From Bacteroidota bacterium (GTDB lineage Bacteria; Bacteroidota; Bacteroidia; Flavobacteriales; Flavobacteriaceae), in NCBI GenBank assembly GCA_947447375.1, contig CANFJB010000006.1, forward strand, positions 1-64,000: a DNA stretch of 64,000 nucleotides. The letters are read 5' to 3'. The notes under the pieces are model-generated. The model saw only the letters and a program-made list of their open reading frames with translations. It did not search any database and was not told the DNA's origin. Position numbers and translations under genes: made by a program. Below, piece by piece: positions 32,593 to 41,979 of the stretch. Position 1 is the stretch's first letter; every line of letters begins with the position of its first letter.

Positions 32593-33594
32593 TTATCTCT
32601 TCGAATTTATTAGCAAAATTAAGTCGATTATTCTTGAAGAATAGCCAATTTCATTATCATACCAACCCACGACTTTTACCATTTTATCTATCACAGAAGT
32701 CAATTGAGCGTCAAAAATGCAGGAATTGGTATTTCCAATAATATCTACAGAAACGATTGGATCTTCAGTATAATCTAGAATTCCTTTAAAATTAGTTTGA
32801 GATGCCGTTTTAAAAGCAGCGTTAATTTCATCAATTGAAACTTGTCTTTTTACATTGAAAGTGATATCGGTCAAAGAACCATCCGGAACGGGAACACGAA
32901 TTCCACAACCTCCAATTTTTCCTTCAAATTTGGGAAAGATTTTCGTTAACGCTTTTGCAGCACCAGTTGTTGTAGGCACTATAGATTGTGAGGCGCCACG
33001 AGCTCTTCGAAGGTCTTTATGCGGTTGATCGTGCAAACTTTGATCGGTGGTAAACGAGTGAACTGTAGTAATATAAGCTTGTTCAATTCCGCACAATTCA
33101 TCAATGATTTTTATCATCGGAGCAGCATTATTAGTGGTGCAACTGGCATTAGAAATAATCGTTTCATCACCATTTAATATTGCTTCATTAACACCTAAAA
33201 CTACTGTTTTAATTGTGTCAACTTCAGATGGAGCAGTCAAAATTACTTTTTTGGCTCCAGCCAATATATGTGCGTTTATTTCATCAAAAGTCTTGTATTT
33301 CCCGGTTGATTCTATTACAAAATCAATATCTAAAGCCTTCCAATCTAAATTGGCAATTGATTTTTCATGAAAAAAGAAGTATGATTTTCCATTTACAATA
33401 ATAGCTTCTTCATTAAAACTGCAGTCATAAGGAAGTTTACCATGAATACTATCGTATTTCACTAGATGAGCCATCGTTTTATTGTCGGCAATATCATTTA
33501 TTGCAACGATCTCAATAGCAGGATGATTGATTAATAGGCGAAATAAATTTCTACCAATTCTCCCAAACCCATTAATGGCGATTCTTGTTTTCAA
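32593..33594 (-). CDS. gap: Glyceraldehyde-3-phosphate dehydrogenase
   Basis: This phosphorylating GAPDH of glycolysis has 333 residues. The NAD site is INGFGRIGRNLFR (8-20), with AINDIADNKTM in the position where Asp favours NAD. The active-site cysteine is Cys152 in SNASCTTNNAAP, with His178 in TTVHSFT and the phosphate loop in RGASQSIVPTTTGAAKA. The C-terminal GWYDNEIGYSSR is standard. It is a single gene, convergent with punA. Confidence 0.96.
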   Translation of the reverse strand: MKTRIAINGFGRIGRNLFRLLINHPAIEIVAINDIADNKTMAHLVKYDSIHGKLPYDCSFNEEAIIVNGKSYFFFHEKSIANLDWKALDIDFVIESTGKYKTFDEINAHILAGAKKVILTAPSEVDTIKTVVLGVNEAILNGDETIISNASCTTNNAAPMIKIIDELCGIEQAYITTVHSFTTDQSLHDQPHKDLRRARGASQSIVPTTTGAAKALTKIFPKFEGKIGGCGIRVPVPDGSLTDITFNVKRQVSIDEINAAFKTASQTNFKGILDYTEDPIVSVDIIGNTNSCIFDAQLTSVIDKMVKVVGWYDNEIGYSSRIIDLILLINSKR

Positions 33595-33659
33595 GTATTT
33601 TGTTTATTCGGTTAATTGTTGAATCGTTTACACAAATAATGGATTCAACAAATTTAATT

Positions 33660-34529
33660 TTATAGGATATGTTTTTGAGCTTTATAAGAAGAACGTACTA
33701 ACGGACCGCTTTCTACATGACGGAAACCTAATTCTAGTCCGAATTGTTCGTATTTTGCAAATTGCTCCGGAGTAATAAATTCCTTTACAGGCAAGTGTTT
33801 TTTGCTAGGTTGCAGGTATTGTCCGATGGTAACAACATCAACATTTGCTTGACGCAAATCTCTTAATGTTTGGAAAACTTCCTCTTCAGTTTCACCCAAA
33901 CCAAGCATAATTCCCGACTTAGTTCTGTTGATTCCCTTTTCTTTTAGGTATCTTAAAACTTCCATGCTACGATCATATTTTGCTTGAATACGAACCTCAC
34001 GCGTTAAACGACGAACAGTTTCTATATTATGGGATACCACTTCAGGATTGGCCTCAACAATTCGATCAATATTTCTTTCAATTCCTTGAAAATCAGGAAT
34101 CAATGTTTCTAATGTAGTTGAAGGATTCATTCTACGAATCGCTTTTATAGTTTCAATCCAAATAATTGATCCACCATCTTTTAAATCGTCTCTGTCCACG
34201 CTTGTAATAACAGCATGTTTTATATTCATTATTTTTATTGAACGGGCAACTTTTTCAGGTTCATCCCAATCTACTGTTTCTGGTCTACCAGTTTTAACTC
34301 CACAAAATCCACAAGAACGCGTACAAATATTTCCAAGAATCATAAAAGTAGCCGTTCCTTCACCCCAACATTCACCCATGTTTGGGCAACTACCTGAAGT
34401 ACAAATGGTGTTGAGTTTGTATTTATCAACTAAACCTCGAAGTTCGGTATATTTTTGACCAATTGGTAATTTTACTTTTAGCCATTTTGGCTTTCCTGTA
34501 GGAAGTACATTTTCTAAAACAGATTCCAT
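33660..34529 (-). CDS. lipA: Lipoyl synthase LipA
   Basis: LipA is a radical-SAM enzyme that inserts sulfur at C6 and C8 of protein-bound octanoyl groups. The 289-residue form, starting at ATG 34529, carries the auxiliary cluster cysteines 43, 48 and 54 (CTSGSCPNMGEC) and the radical-SAM cluster 69, 73 and 76 (CTRSCGFC). The C-terminal RSSYKAQ supplies the serine ligand of the auxiliary cluster. A seven-residue extension from a TTG at 34550 would overlap the -7 element, so the shorter start is chosen. No lipB is nearby. Confidence 0.96.
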   Translation of the reverse strand: MESVLENVLPTGKPKWLKVKLPIGQKYTELRGLVDKYKLNTICTSGSCPNMGECWGEGTATFMILGNICTRSCGFCGVKTGRPETVDWDEPEKVARSIKIMNIKHAVITSVDRDDLKDGGSIIWIETIKAIRRMNPSTTLETLIPDFQGIERNIDRIVEANPEVVSHNIETVRRLTREVRIQAKYDRSMEVLRYLKEKGINRTKSGIMLGLGETEEEVFQTLRDLRQANVDVVTIGQYLQPSKKHLPVKEFITPEQFAKYEQFGLELGFRHVESGPLVRSSYKAQKHIL

Positions 34530-34547
34530 AATCGGGATTTTATGGTG

Positions 34548-34555
34548 CAAATATA
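34548..34555 (-). promoter_or_regulatory. -7 element of lipA that fixes its start
   Basis: CAAATATA reads TATATTTG on the minus strand, 19 bases upstream of the ATG at 34529. It overlaps the alternative upstream start codon. Confidence 0.55.
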
Positions 34556-34570
34556 CGGAAAGTAGTAATT

Positions 34571-34623
34571 AAAAAAACGGTTTTTGACTCGTAATTCGTT
34601 AATAAATTACTAATCAAAAACCG
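34571..34623 (-). terminator. Long hairpin terminator after the TonB-like gene
   Basis: CGGTTTTTGA (34578-34587) and TCAAAAACCG (34614-34623) pair perfectly, with further inner pairing of GTAATT and AATTAC. On the minus strand the stem is followed by TTTTTTTAATT, so it should end transcription from the gene at 34652-35461. Confidence 0.8.
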
Positions 34624-34651
34624 AAATTTTAACATCAATATAAATGTCCTA

Positions 34652-35461
34652 TTATTCTAATCTTACAGTTATTGGCAAGTAATAGGAAGTTCGAACCGCA
34701 TGACCACCAACCATTCCTGGACTCCATTTTGTTTTTAATGATTTTAGTACTCGTACCGCTTCTTTTCCTAATCCAAAACCTGGATCGCGAGTCACTTTGA
34801 TATTTGACATCGTTCCGTCTTCTTCAATAACGAAAGCCACATAAACACTAATTGTTTGCTCACCTTCAATTTCCGGTTTCTCGAAATTGTTACCTACATA
34901 GGAATAAAACTTATTTATACCGCCAGGAAATTCTGGTAGTTTGTCTAACCTATTTGTAGAAACTGGCTCATCAGATTTTGTGGTATCGGGATCAGTTGAA
35001 CCTCCATTATTTATAGGAATTGTATTGATAGTTCCAGTTGGTGAACCAGTATCAATTGGAGCTGTTTTTCCAACGTCTTTTGTTTTATTAATATCATCAA
35101 TAGGTTCGTATCTTACAATGGTTGGATTTATTAAATCTTTTTTAGAATTAATAATTTCAGGTTTTTTTCTTTCAATTGGAGCAACTGCTTTTTTCGGTTC
35201 TTCAATTTTTTTATGATCAAATTTCACAAGATGAATGTCAGGATACACAATTGGTTTTTCCTTAACGACTACTTTTGTATTAAATGAACTTAGTAAAAAT
35301 GCTATTCCAGAAATTGAAATAATAAATAACAATCCGAAAAAGAAGGCTGTAATAGTTGTTACAGAATCGTTTTTTCTCAATTGATAAGCGCCATATTCTT
35401 TATTTTTCCCTTCGAAAACTAGGTTAGTCCACCCGTTTTCATAAATACTAACTTTAGACAT
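34652..35461 (-). CDS. Energy transducer TonB family protein
   Basis: The 269-residue protein has a short cytoplasmic N-terminus with GKNKEYGAYQLRKN, a motif typical of Bacteroidota TonB-like proteins. One membrane helix (about 38-58) follows, then a long periplasmic Lys/Pro/Thr-rich linker and a C-terminal TonB domain (about 170-269) with FPGGINKFYSYVGNNF and ITVRLE at the end. It would couple the proton-motive force to outer-membrane receptors. No exbB or exbD is adjacent, so it must use partners encoded elsewhere. It has its own terminator. Confidence 0.9.
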   Translation of the reverse strand: MSKVSIYENGWTNLVFEGKNKEYGAYQLRKNDSVTTITAFFFGLLFIISISGIAFLLSSFNTKVVVKEKPIVYPDIHLVKFDHKKIEEPKKAVAPIERKKPEIINSKKDLINPTIVRYEPIDDINKTKDVGKTAPIDTGSPTGTINTIPINNGGSTDPDTTKSDEPVSTNRLDKLPEFPGGINKFYSYVGNNFEKPEIEGEQTISVYVAFVIEEDGTMSNIKVTRDPGFGLGKEAVRVLKSLKTKWSPGMVGGHAVRTSYYLPITVRLE

Positions 35462-35575
35462 AATTTTGAGTTTTAATGGTTAGGTAGTATTACATCATAA
35501 TATTGGCTTTTATCTTATAACGATAAATGCCAATGTGATATTGTAAAAAAAATGGGTTTATTTTTAATTATAAAT

Positions 35576-36127
35576 TTATCCTTTAGTTTGGATAATTTCT
35601 GCAAGTAATTTTTTAGCTCTAAGAATTTTGACTTTTACGTTGCTTAATGGCTCATCTAGTTGATTTGCAATTTCTTGATAACTTAATTCTTGAAAATACC
35701 GCAACTGAATTACTTCTTGATAATGCGGTTTTAATTCTTTAATATATTGTAATAATTGAGATAAATTTTGTTCGGTAATCAATTTATCTTCTGCAGAAGG
35801 AGTTGAATCAGCTACATTATAAGCACGATAATCTTCATCATCGGTAATTTCAATAAAAAACGATGCTTTTTTCTTTCGTAAAATATCAATGTGGACATTT
35901 TTTGCAATAGCAATTAACCAAGTATTAAATTGGAATTCTGAGTTGTAAGTTGCTATTTTATCAAATGCTTTTGAGAAGGTTTCAATGGTGATATCTTCAG
36001 CGTCAGTCTCGTTTTCGGTTCGCTTAAGCATAAATCCGTAGACTTCATTCCAATAAAAATCCAATAGAAAAGTGAAGGCAACTTGATCGCCTAATTTTGC
36101 TTTTTCAATGGTGTTATTTATTTCCAA
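35576..36127 (-). CDS. ECF-type RNA polymerase sigma factor
   Basis: The 183-residue protein has sigma region 2 (about 10-85, including DAEDITIETFSKAFDKI) and a region 4 helix-turn-helix (about 125-180, including RYFQELSYQEIANQLDEP and VKVKILRAKKLL). There is no region 1 or 3, as in extracytoplasmic-function sigma factors. Its start overlaps the upstream glycosyltransferase gene by ten bases, so both come from one mRNA. No anti-sigma gene is adjacent. Confidence 0.92.
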   Translation of the reverse strand: MEINNTIEKAKLGDQVAFTFLLDFYWNEVYGFMLKRTENETDAEDITIETFSKAFDKIATYNSEFQFNTWLIAIAKNVHIDILRKKKASFFIEITDDEDYRAYNVADSTPSAEDKLITEQNLSQLLQYIKELKPHYQEVIQLRYFQELSYQEIANQLDEPLSNVKVKILRAKKLLAEIIQTKG

Positions 36128-37224
36128 TGTACTGGTTTTGAGAAACTGTTGGATACAAATATATTCATTTGGGTGAATAAAAATGCAATCTCAATAATTG
36201 GATACCAATACATTACATCTTTTTCCTTCAACTTTCCTGCTGAAAATCCTAGAACAATCCAGGTAAATAAGTATCTAAAACCGATTAAACTCAATACAAT
36301 TATCAATTGGTATTGAAAAGCTAGAAGTACTATTGGAACAATAAAAAACAAAATTTGCGATATAAAAAATACCGAAAGTTGAATTCTGTCAAACGGTTTG
36401 TAGAAAGAAGCCGTGGCAACATGACGTTGTTTTAAAGCTTTCCAATCGGCATAATTAGTTTTTGGTTCACAATAAGTAAAACTATCTGCAGCATAGCAAC
36501 ATGTTGTGTTACTGCCTTTACTCGCCTGATTAACAAATAAATCGTCATCACCAGATCGAATTTTCATATGATCAATAAAACCATTCACTTTAAAAAATTC
36601 GTCTTTTTTATAAGCTAAATTTCTTCCAACACCCATATAAGGACGACCGATTTTTGCCCAAGAAAAATATTGAGTTGCATTAAGTAATGAATCGAAACGT
36701 ATTATTTTATTTAAGAAGGAACCTTTCACTTTTTCATATCCGCCATAACCCAAAACAAAGGTTTTGTGCAATGTAAACTGCGAACTCATCAAGGTGATCC
36801 AATTTTTTGAAGTTGGATAACAATCGGCATCTGTGAAAAGTAAATAGTCTTTCGTTGCCGCTTTTATTCCCAATGTTAAAGCGAATTTTTTGTTGCCCCA
36901 AAAAGCTTCGTTATTGACCACTTTTACCAACTTTACATTTGAATATTGTTTTTCAAATTCTTCAAAAATATCTAGTGTAGCATCGCTAGAAGCATCGTCA
37001 ATTAAGATAATTTCAAAATCAGGGTAATTTTGTTCAGCCAATAAAGGAATGAATTTAACCACATTTTCCTCTTCATTTTTAGCGCAAACGATTACAGAAA
37101 TAGGAATTCTTTTTGGAGTTATTTTTTGATTTTTTGCAAAAGAAAATTTAGAAAATACGATGGCATAATAAAAAAGTTGCACCGCAACAATAACAATAAA
37201 AATGTAAAATAACGTGATTAACAT
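36118..37224 (-). CDS. Membrane glycosyltransferase, family 2
   Basis: The 368-residue protein has an N-terminal membrane helix (5-25) and a GT-A domain with VIVCAKNEEENV, LIDDASSDAT, the metal-binding TDADCYP and the acid-base region SGDDDLFVNQ. KQRHVA, a QxxRW-like element, and about three C-terminal helices (290-360) follow. The layout is that of processive or polyprenyl-linked GT2 enzymes acting at the inner membrane. The donor and acceptor are not readable. It is followed in overlap by the ECF sigma gene. A -7 element lies at 37254-37261. Confidence 0.9.
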   Translation of the reverse strand: MLITLFYIFIVIVAVQLFYYAIVFSKFSFAKNQKITPKRIPISVIVCAKNEEENVVKFIPLLAEQNYPDFEIILIDDASSDATLDIFEEFEKQYSNVKLVKVVNNEAFWGNKKFALTLGIKAATKDYLLFTDADCYPTSKNWITLMSSQFTLHKTFVLGYGGYEKVKGSFLNKIIRFDSLLNATQYFSWAKIGRPYMGVGRNLAYKKDEFFKVNGFIDHMKIRSGDDDLFVNQASKGSNTTCCYAADSFTYCEPKTNYADWKALKQRHVATASFYKPFDRIQLSVFFISQILFFIVPIVLLAFQYQLIIVLSLIGFRYLFTWIVLGFSAGKLKEKDVMYWYPIIEIAFLFTQMNIFVSNSFSKPVHWK

Positions 37225-37253
37225 ATCTAATTTTCCTCTTTTTTTGATGTGTG

Positions 37254-37261
37254 CAAAGGTA
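37254..37261 (-). promoter_or_regulatory. -7 element of the glycosyltransferase / sigma factor unit
   Basis: CAAAGGTA reads TACCTTTG on the minus strand, 30 bases upstream of the glycosyltransferase start. An analogous CAAAGGTA at 38366-38373 lies 24 bases upstream of murB. Confidence 0.5.
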
Positions 37262-37328
37262 TGAATTCAAATAGGATTTTCAAACACCGATTTAGCATTT
37301 AAAATAAAAAAAATCGAATATTTTTAAA

Positions 37329-38342
37329 TTAGATAATGTTTACTTCCGCTTCAATGTGAATTCCAAATTTTTGAAAAATGGTTTCTTGAATTTCTTTAGA
37401 AACATTTACTATTTCCTGCCCAGTTGCATTGCCGTAATTTACAAGCACTAAAGCTTGATTTTTATGAATTCCAGCATCTCCAAATCGTTTTCCTTTAAAT
37501 CCTGCTTGTTCAATTAACCATCCAGCCGGAACTTTTACTTCTGTTTCTGAAATTTCATAGTATTTCATTTCAGGAAATTTTTTATGAATTGGTTCAAAAT
37601 CAGATTTCAATACAATTGGATTTTTAAAGAAACTTCCGCTATTTCCTAGCACTTTTGGATCGGGTAATTTGCTTTGACGAATCGTTATTACTGCATTACT
37701 TACGTCTTTCAGTGTAGGGGTTTTGATATTTAATTTGTCTAATTCTGCAGTGATATCACCATAGGAAATATTTATTTTGTGATTGCGTTTGGTCAGTTTG
37801 AAAATCACAGAAGTGATGATGTATTGGTCTTTAACTTCATTTTTGAAAATGCTTTCACGGTAACCAAAATGACATTCTGCATTCCCAAAACTCTTCATTT
37901 CCATTGAATCGATTTTCATTGCTGAACAAGAAACAAAGGTGTCTTTAATCTCTGTTCCATAAGCCCCGATATTTTGAACGGGTGTAGTTCCTACATTTCC
38001 TGGAATCAACGACATGTTTTCGAGACCTCCAAAATTATTGTCAATAGTCCACATCACAAATTCATGCCAATTTTCACCTGCTTGACTTTCTACCCAAACA
38101 AAATCGTCATTTTCCTCAACTATTTTTTTTCCTTTTAAATCAATATGGATTACCAAAGCATCAATATCTTTAGTTAAAAGCATGTTGCTGCCACCGCCTA
38201 AAATAAACTTCTTTTTTGATTTATTTTCAGCTAAAACTGTTTCTAGTTCCTCAACCGAATGAACTGCAACAAATTCTTTTGCTTTGGCTTCTATGCCAAA
38301 AGTATTGTAGTTTCTTAAAGAAAAATGATTTTGAATTTCCAT
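37329..38342 (-). CDS. murB: UDP-N-acetylenolpyruvoylglucosamine reductase MurB
   Basis: MurB is a flavoenzyme that reduces UDP-GlcNAc-enolpyruvate to UDP-MurNAc in peptidoglycan synthesis. The 337-residue protein has the FAD-binding FILGGGSNMLL segment (about 46-56), the SLIPGNVGTTPVQNIGAYG loop, the catalytic serine in LGNSGSFFKNP, and GWLIEQAGFKGKRFGDAGIH near the C-terminus. It resembles the longer E. coli-type MurB. It is a single gene with its own -7 element. Confidence 0.96.
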   Translation of the reverse strand: MEIQNHFSLRNYNTFGIEAKAKEFVAVHSVEELETVLAENKSKKKFILGGGSNMLLTKDIDALVIHIDLKGKKIVEENDDFVWVESQAGENWHEFVMWTIDNNFGGLENMSLIPGNVGTTPVQNIGAYGTEIKDTFVSCSAMKIDSMEMKSFGNAECHFGYRESIFKNEVKDQYIITSVIFKLTKRNHKINISYGDITAELDKLNIKTPTLKDVSNAVITIRQSKLPDPKVLGNSGSFFKNPIVLKSDFEPIHKKFPEMKYYEISETEVKVPAGWLIEQAGFKGKRFGDAGIHKNQALVLVNYGNATGQEIVNVSKEIQETIFQKFGIHIEAEVNII

Positions 38343-38400
38343 TTTATAACATTAAAAGTATAAAGCAAAGGTACTTTAAACCAATTTAATTTTAATTATT

Positions 38401-39072
38401 TTATTCTGTAAATAACCCCCGATTTAAAAACTCTAAAAGCGGTTTCAAAAGAATTAATTTAGCTGAGGTATCTTTTACAAAAGTAGGTTTTGTTACTTCA
38501 GAATCATCAAATTTATGAATAGAAACGAAACTTTTAAGTTTCAAAAATTCAATTGCCGGATGGTCTTTTTCAAAATCTTTAGGTCCGTTTTTCAAGGAAT
38601 TGGTTTCGGTAATATTCAAACCTGAATAAACTTTTTTGAATTTTGGATCCCCTAAAATAGCTTCTAAATCTTCATAAAAGAAGGCGATTTCTTTTCGGAT
38701 TTTTCTTAAATCGTCATTTTCAGGACCATACATTCCGCCAGCAAAAAAACAATTTCCTTTTTCAATATGAATGTAGTAACCCGGGCCATTGTTATTCCCA
38801 TGGTTCGTATTCATCCAAATTCCCATGTGGGTTTTATAAGGATCTTTATTTTTAGAAAAACGGATATCGCGATTGATTCTAAACGTGCAGTTCTTAACTT
38901 CTAAAAGTTCCAAACTAGCATCTTGAGGCTTCAAAATTTCTAAAAAACTTTGAATTAAGGATTGGTATTCTTTTTTATATTCCTCGTAACGCTTTTTATT
39001 GTCCAAAAACCAATCTCTATTATTATTGGAATTTAAATCTTCAAGAAATTGTAATGATTTATTTGAAAGCAT
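38401..39072 (-). CDS. DUF2461 domain protein
   Basis: The 223-residue protein shows the DUF2461 hallmarks: NNRDWFLDNKKRYEEYKKEY near the N-terminus, then FRINRDIRFSKNKDPYKTHM, and GPGYYIHIEKGNCFFAGGMY followed by LRKIRKEI. The family is widespread and of unknown biochemical function. It starts three bases after the rhodanese-thioredoxin gene's stop codon, so the two are co-transcribed. Confidence 0.92.
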   Translation of the reverse strand: MLSNKSLQFLEDLNSNNNRDWFLDNKKRYEEYKKEYQSLIQSFLEILKPQDASLELLEVKNCTFRINRDIRFSKNKDPYKTHMGIWMNTNHGNNNGPGYYIHIEKGNCFFAGGMYGPENDDLRKIRKEIAFFYEDLEAILGDPKFKKVYSGLNITETNSLKNGPKDFEKDHPAIEFLKLKSFVSIHKFDDSEVTKPTFVKDTSAKLILLKPLLEFLNRGLFTE

Positions 39073-39075
39073 GAT

Positions 39076-39774
39076 TTATTGTAATTTTTTTGTCAAATCT
39101 TCTTCACTAATAAAACCCGAATGTTTCCATAAAATTTTATTGTCTTTGTAAATAAATAAGGTTGGAAGTTCATCAATTTTTAATTGAGAAATAAGCGTTT
39201 TATTTTCATCAGCGTTCAATCTAACAATGGTCACTTTATCCGCCATTTCTTTTTGCATTTTAATTAAATACGGCGACATCTTCTTACAAGGAGCACACCA
39301 TTCCGCATAAAAATCAATAAGTACAATTTTATCTGTATTTAGAAGTTCGTTGTATTCTTGACTACACATTCCAATTATTTTGTCACTTGGAACAGACAAC
39401 CCTGCAGCATTCCACTTCATGATTCCACCTTGTAATTCATAAATTTTAGTGAAGCCCAAGTCACCTAATTTTTCAGCTGCTTTTTTACTTCTTCCGCCGC
39501 TCATACAATAAACGAAAATTGGTTTTGACTTATCGTATTTTCCAATTTTTCCATCAAAATTATCTCCGTTCCAATCGATGTTTATTGCATTATCAATATG
39601 CTGACCGGCAAATTCTTCTGGAGAACGAACGTCAATAATTGCTGCTTGAGGAGTAGTTTTAATTTTTTCAGCAAAATTCACTGCTGCAATTGATTCATAT
39701 TTACCATTCGTTTGTCCGTTACAACTAGCGAATAAGAATCCTATAAATAGTAAATTGATTAAGGCTTTTTTCAT
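39076..39774 (-). CDS. Rhodanese-thioredoxin fusion lipoprotein
   Basis: The 232-residue protein has a lipoprotein signal ending FASC (Cys18). A rhodanese-like domain (about 30-130) follows, with IIDVRSPEEFAGQHI and the active-site Cys90 in FVYCMSGGRS. The C-terminal thioredoxin domain (about 145-232) has the WCAPC motif (Cys160, Cys163). It should act in the periplasm on persulfide or thiol groups, with thioredoxin possibly resolving the rhodanese persulfide. It is co-transcribed with a DUF2461 gene. Confidence 0.92.
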   Translation of the reverse strand: MKKALINLLFIGFLFASCNGQTNGKYESIAAVNFAEKIKTTPQAAIIDVRSPEEFAGQHIDNAINIDWNGDNFDGKIGKYDKSKPIFVYCMSGGRSKKAAEKLGDLGFTKIYELQGGIMKWNAAGLSVPSDKIIGMCSQEYNELLNTDKIVLIDFYAEWCAPCKKMSPYLIKMQKEMADKVTIVRLNADENKTLISQLKIDELPTLFIYKDNKILWKHSGFISEEDLTKKLQ

Positions 39775-39827
39775 AATAGTAATTTTATAATAGTAAAGAA
39801 AATGTATAATTATGGTTTTTCCAATAA

Positions 39828-40907
39828 TTATAAGTTAAATATTTTATAGCTCTGATGTGTTGATTTTATTATGGCTTCTGTTCGTTCTGGATGAGTATCT
39901 GATATGAAAAGCTGTCCAAAATCAGAATTATTGACCATTTCGATTATTTTCCCAACACGAGTTTCGTCTAATTTATCGAAGATATCATCGAATAACAAAA
40001 TAGGATTTTCACCCGAATTCTTTTTTACAAATTCAAATTGCGCCAATTTCAAAGCGATCAAAAATGATTTTTGTTGTCCTTGTGATCCGAATTTTTTTAT
40101 GGGATAATGATCAATTTCAAATGACAAATCGTCTTTATGAATTCCAGCACTTGTATATTGCAAAACCCTATCTTTATTGATGCTTTCCTGTAATAATTGT
40201 AATAAATCTTTCTCAAACAATTGACTTTCATAGACCAATTGTACCGTTTCAGCAGAACCAGTAATCGTTTGATGGTGTTTGTTGAAAATGGGAACGAAAT
40301 CGGCTAAAAATTCTTTTCTTTTTTCAAAAATTATTTTACCCAATTCATCCAATTGCTGATTGTAAATTGATAAAGTGTCAGTTTCAAAAACCTGATTTAA
40401 GGCAAAATATTTCAATAAAGCATTTCGCTGACTCAGTGTTTTTTGGTATTGAATTAACTGATTTAAATAGGTAGAATCCAATTGAGAAATTACAGTGTCA
40501 ATGAATTTTCTTCTAGTTTCACTGCCTTCCACAATCAAATCTCTGTCGGCAGGTGATATTATAACTAACGGAATAAATCCAATATGTTCTGAAAATTTAT
40601 CATATTGCTTTCCATTGCGTTTTAGAATTTTTTTCTGCCCTTTTTTTAAACTACAAATTACAATTTCTGATCTTTCCTTTTTCTCAAATTCGCCTTCAAT
40701 TACGAAAAACTCTTCACCATGTTTGATATTTTGAACAGCCAACGGGTTGAAATAACTTTTGCCGTAGGACAAATGAAAAATAGCGTCTAAAACATTGGTT
40801 TTACCAATACCATTTTTACCAACAAAACAATTTATTTTGTTGTCAAAATCGAAATTGGCTTCCGAAAAATTTTTATAGTTGAATAAAGAAATTTTTTTAA
40901 GATACAT
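39828..40907 (-). CDS. recF: DNA replication and repair protein RecF
   Basis: RecF helps load RecA at gapped DNA together with RecO and RecR. The 359-residue SMC-like ATPase has Walker [17 protein letters not shown] near the N-terminus, the signature [18 protein letters not shown] and Walker [14 protein letters not shown]. Its length is typical. It is divergent from the TPR gene. The 245-base upstream spacer shows no recognisable site beyond AT-rich sequence. Confidence 0.96.
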   Translation of the reverse strand: MYLKKISLFNYKNFSEANFDFDNKINCFVGKNGIGKTNVLDAIFHLSYGKSYFNPLAVQNIKHGEEFFVIEGEFEKKERSEIVICSLKKGQKKILKRNGKQYDKFSEHIGFIPLVIISPADRDLIVEGSETRRKFIDTVISQLDSTYLNQLIQYQKTLSQRNALLKYFALNQVFETDTLSIYNQQLDELGKIIFEKRKEFLADFVPIFNKHHQTITGSAETVQLVYESQLFEKDLLQLLQESINKDRVLQYTSAGIHKDDLSFEIDHYPIKKFGSQGQQKSFLIALKLAQFEFVKKNSGENPILLFDDIFDKLDETRVGKIIEMVNNSDFGQLFISDTHPERTEAIIKSTHQSYKIFNL

Positions 40908-41122
40908 TCTGTAAAAAGGGTAGAATAGGAGAGATTTTAATTTCTAATTTTGTTTTTTTTATACCGGTGCAAATTATTGAAAATTATCGATAAATCCACA
41001 TTTTTATCAATTTCAATTCTAAATATTTTTCTATTTTGATTAAAAGCATCTCATAATCTATAAAATGTTACTTTTATTTGAATTTAAACGCATTTTTTTT
41101 ATGACAGTTTGAATAAAAATTT

Positions 41123-41130
41123 TATTTTTG
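41123..41130 (+). promoter_or_regulatory. -7 element of the TPR-ribH unit
   Basis: TATTTTTG matches TAnnTTTG, 22 bases before the ATG at 41153. The rest of the recF / TPR spacer (40908-41122) is AT-rich with no gene visible. Confidence 0.45.
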
Positions 41131-41152
41131 CCACTCACTAATTTAAATTATA

Positions 41153-41929
41153 ATGGCAACGTACAATAAAAGAGGCTATAAAACCCCAAAAGAAAAAGTT
41201 GAAAAAGACACTCCAGTTGAAAATATAACTATTGATGAAAAAGACAGCACGACTGCTGGTGTATTTAATTCATTAGATCAAACTGCTTCAAAAACAGAAG
41301 AATTTGTAGCAAAAAATCAAAAAGCTATTTTCGGAATTGTTGCAGCTATTGCAATTGTTACTGTAAGTTATGTATTGTTTCAAAAATTTGTTGCAGAACC
41401 TAAAGAAGAAAATGCTGCAAGCGAAATGTTTTTGGCACAACAAAATTTCCAAAAAGCAACAGAAGGAACTAAAAGTGATTCTTTATATAACCTTTCACTT
41501 AAAGGTTCGGAAGGTAAATTTGGATTCATCGATATCGCTTCTAAATATGAAGGAACAGATGCTGGAAACTTAGCTAATTATTATGCTGGTATGGCTTACT
41601 TAAACACCGGTAAATACGATGAGGCTATTTCTTACTTAGAAAAATTCAAATCGGAAGATATGGTTTTGAGTACACTTGCAATTGGTGCAATTGGAGATGC
41701 TCATGCTCAAAAAAACCAACCAAAAGAAGCTTTAGAATTTTATGTAAAAGCATCTGAAAGCAATAAAAATGAATTTACAACCCCTCGTTTTCTATTAAAA
41801 GCGGGACAAACTGCTTTAGGATTAAACAATAAAGCAGATGCGTTAAAATATTTCACTGAAATTAAAGAAAAATACGAAGCAACTCCAGAAGCTGCTAATA
41901 TTGATGCTTTAATTGGTTTATCTCAATAA
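41153..41929 (+). CDS. Membrane-anchored tetratricopeptide repeat protein
   Basis: The 258-residue protein has a cytoplasmic N-terminus, one membrane helix (about 62-80) and a C-terminal helical-repeat region. That region contains YYAGMAYLNTGKYDEAISYL (a clear TPR unit), AIGDAHAQKNQPKEALEFY and KAGQTALGLNNKADALKYF. The topology resembles YfgM-type ancillary proteins that interact with secretion machinery, but this is only an analogy. ribH follows 50 bases later. Confidence 0.88.
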   Translation: MATYNKRGYKTPKEKVEKDTPVENITIDEKDSTTAGVFNSLDQTASKTEEFVAKNQKAIFGIVAAIAIVTVSYVLFQKFVAEPKEENAASEMFLAQQNFQKATEGTKSDSLYNLSLKGSEGKFGFIDIASKYEGTDAGNLANYYAGMAYLNTGKYDEAISYLEKFKSEDMVLSTLAIGAIGDAHAQKNQPKEALEFYVKASESNKNEFTTPRFLLKAGQTALGLNNKADALKYFTEIKEKYEATPEAANIDALIGLSQ

Positions 41930-41979
41930 GAATTTTAGATTTCTGATTTCAGAATTCGGATTCTAAAATCTAAAATAAG

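Noticed and set aside
41931-41978. FMN riboswitch before ribH
   Set aside because: The spacer is only 50 bases and consists of an ATTTTAGATT/AATCTAAAAT inverted word. None of the conserved RFN blocks is present.
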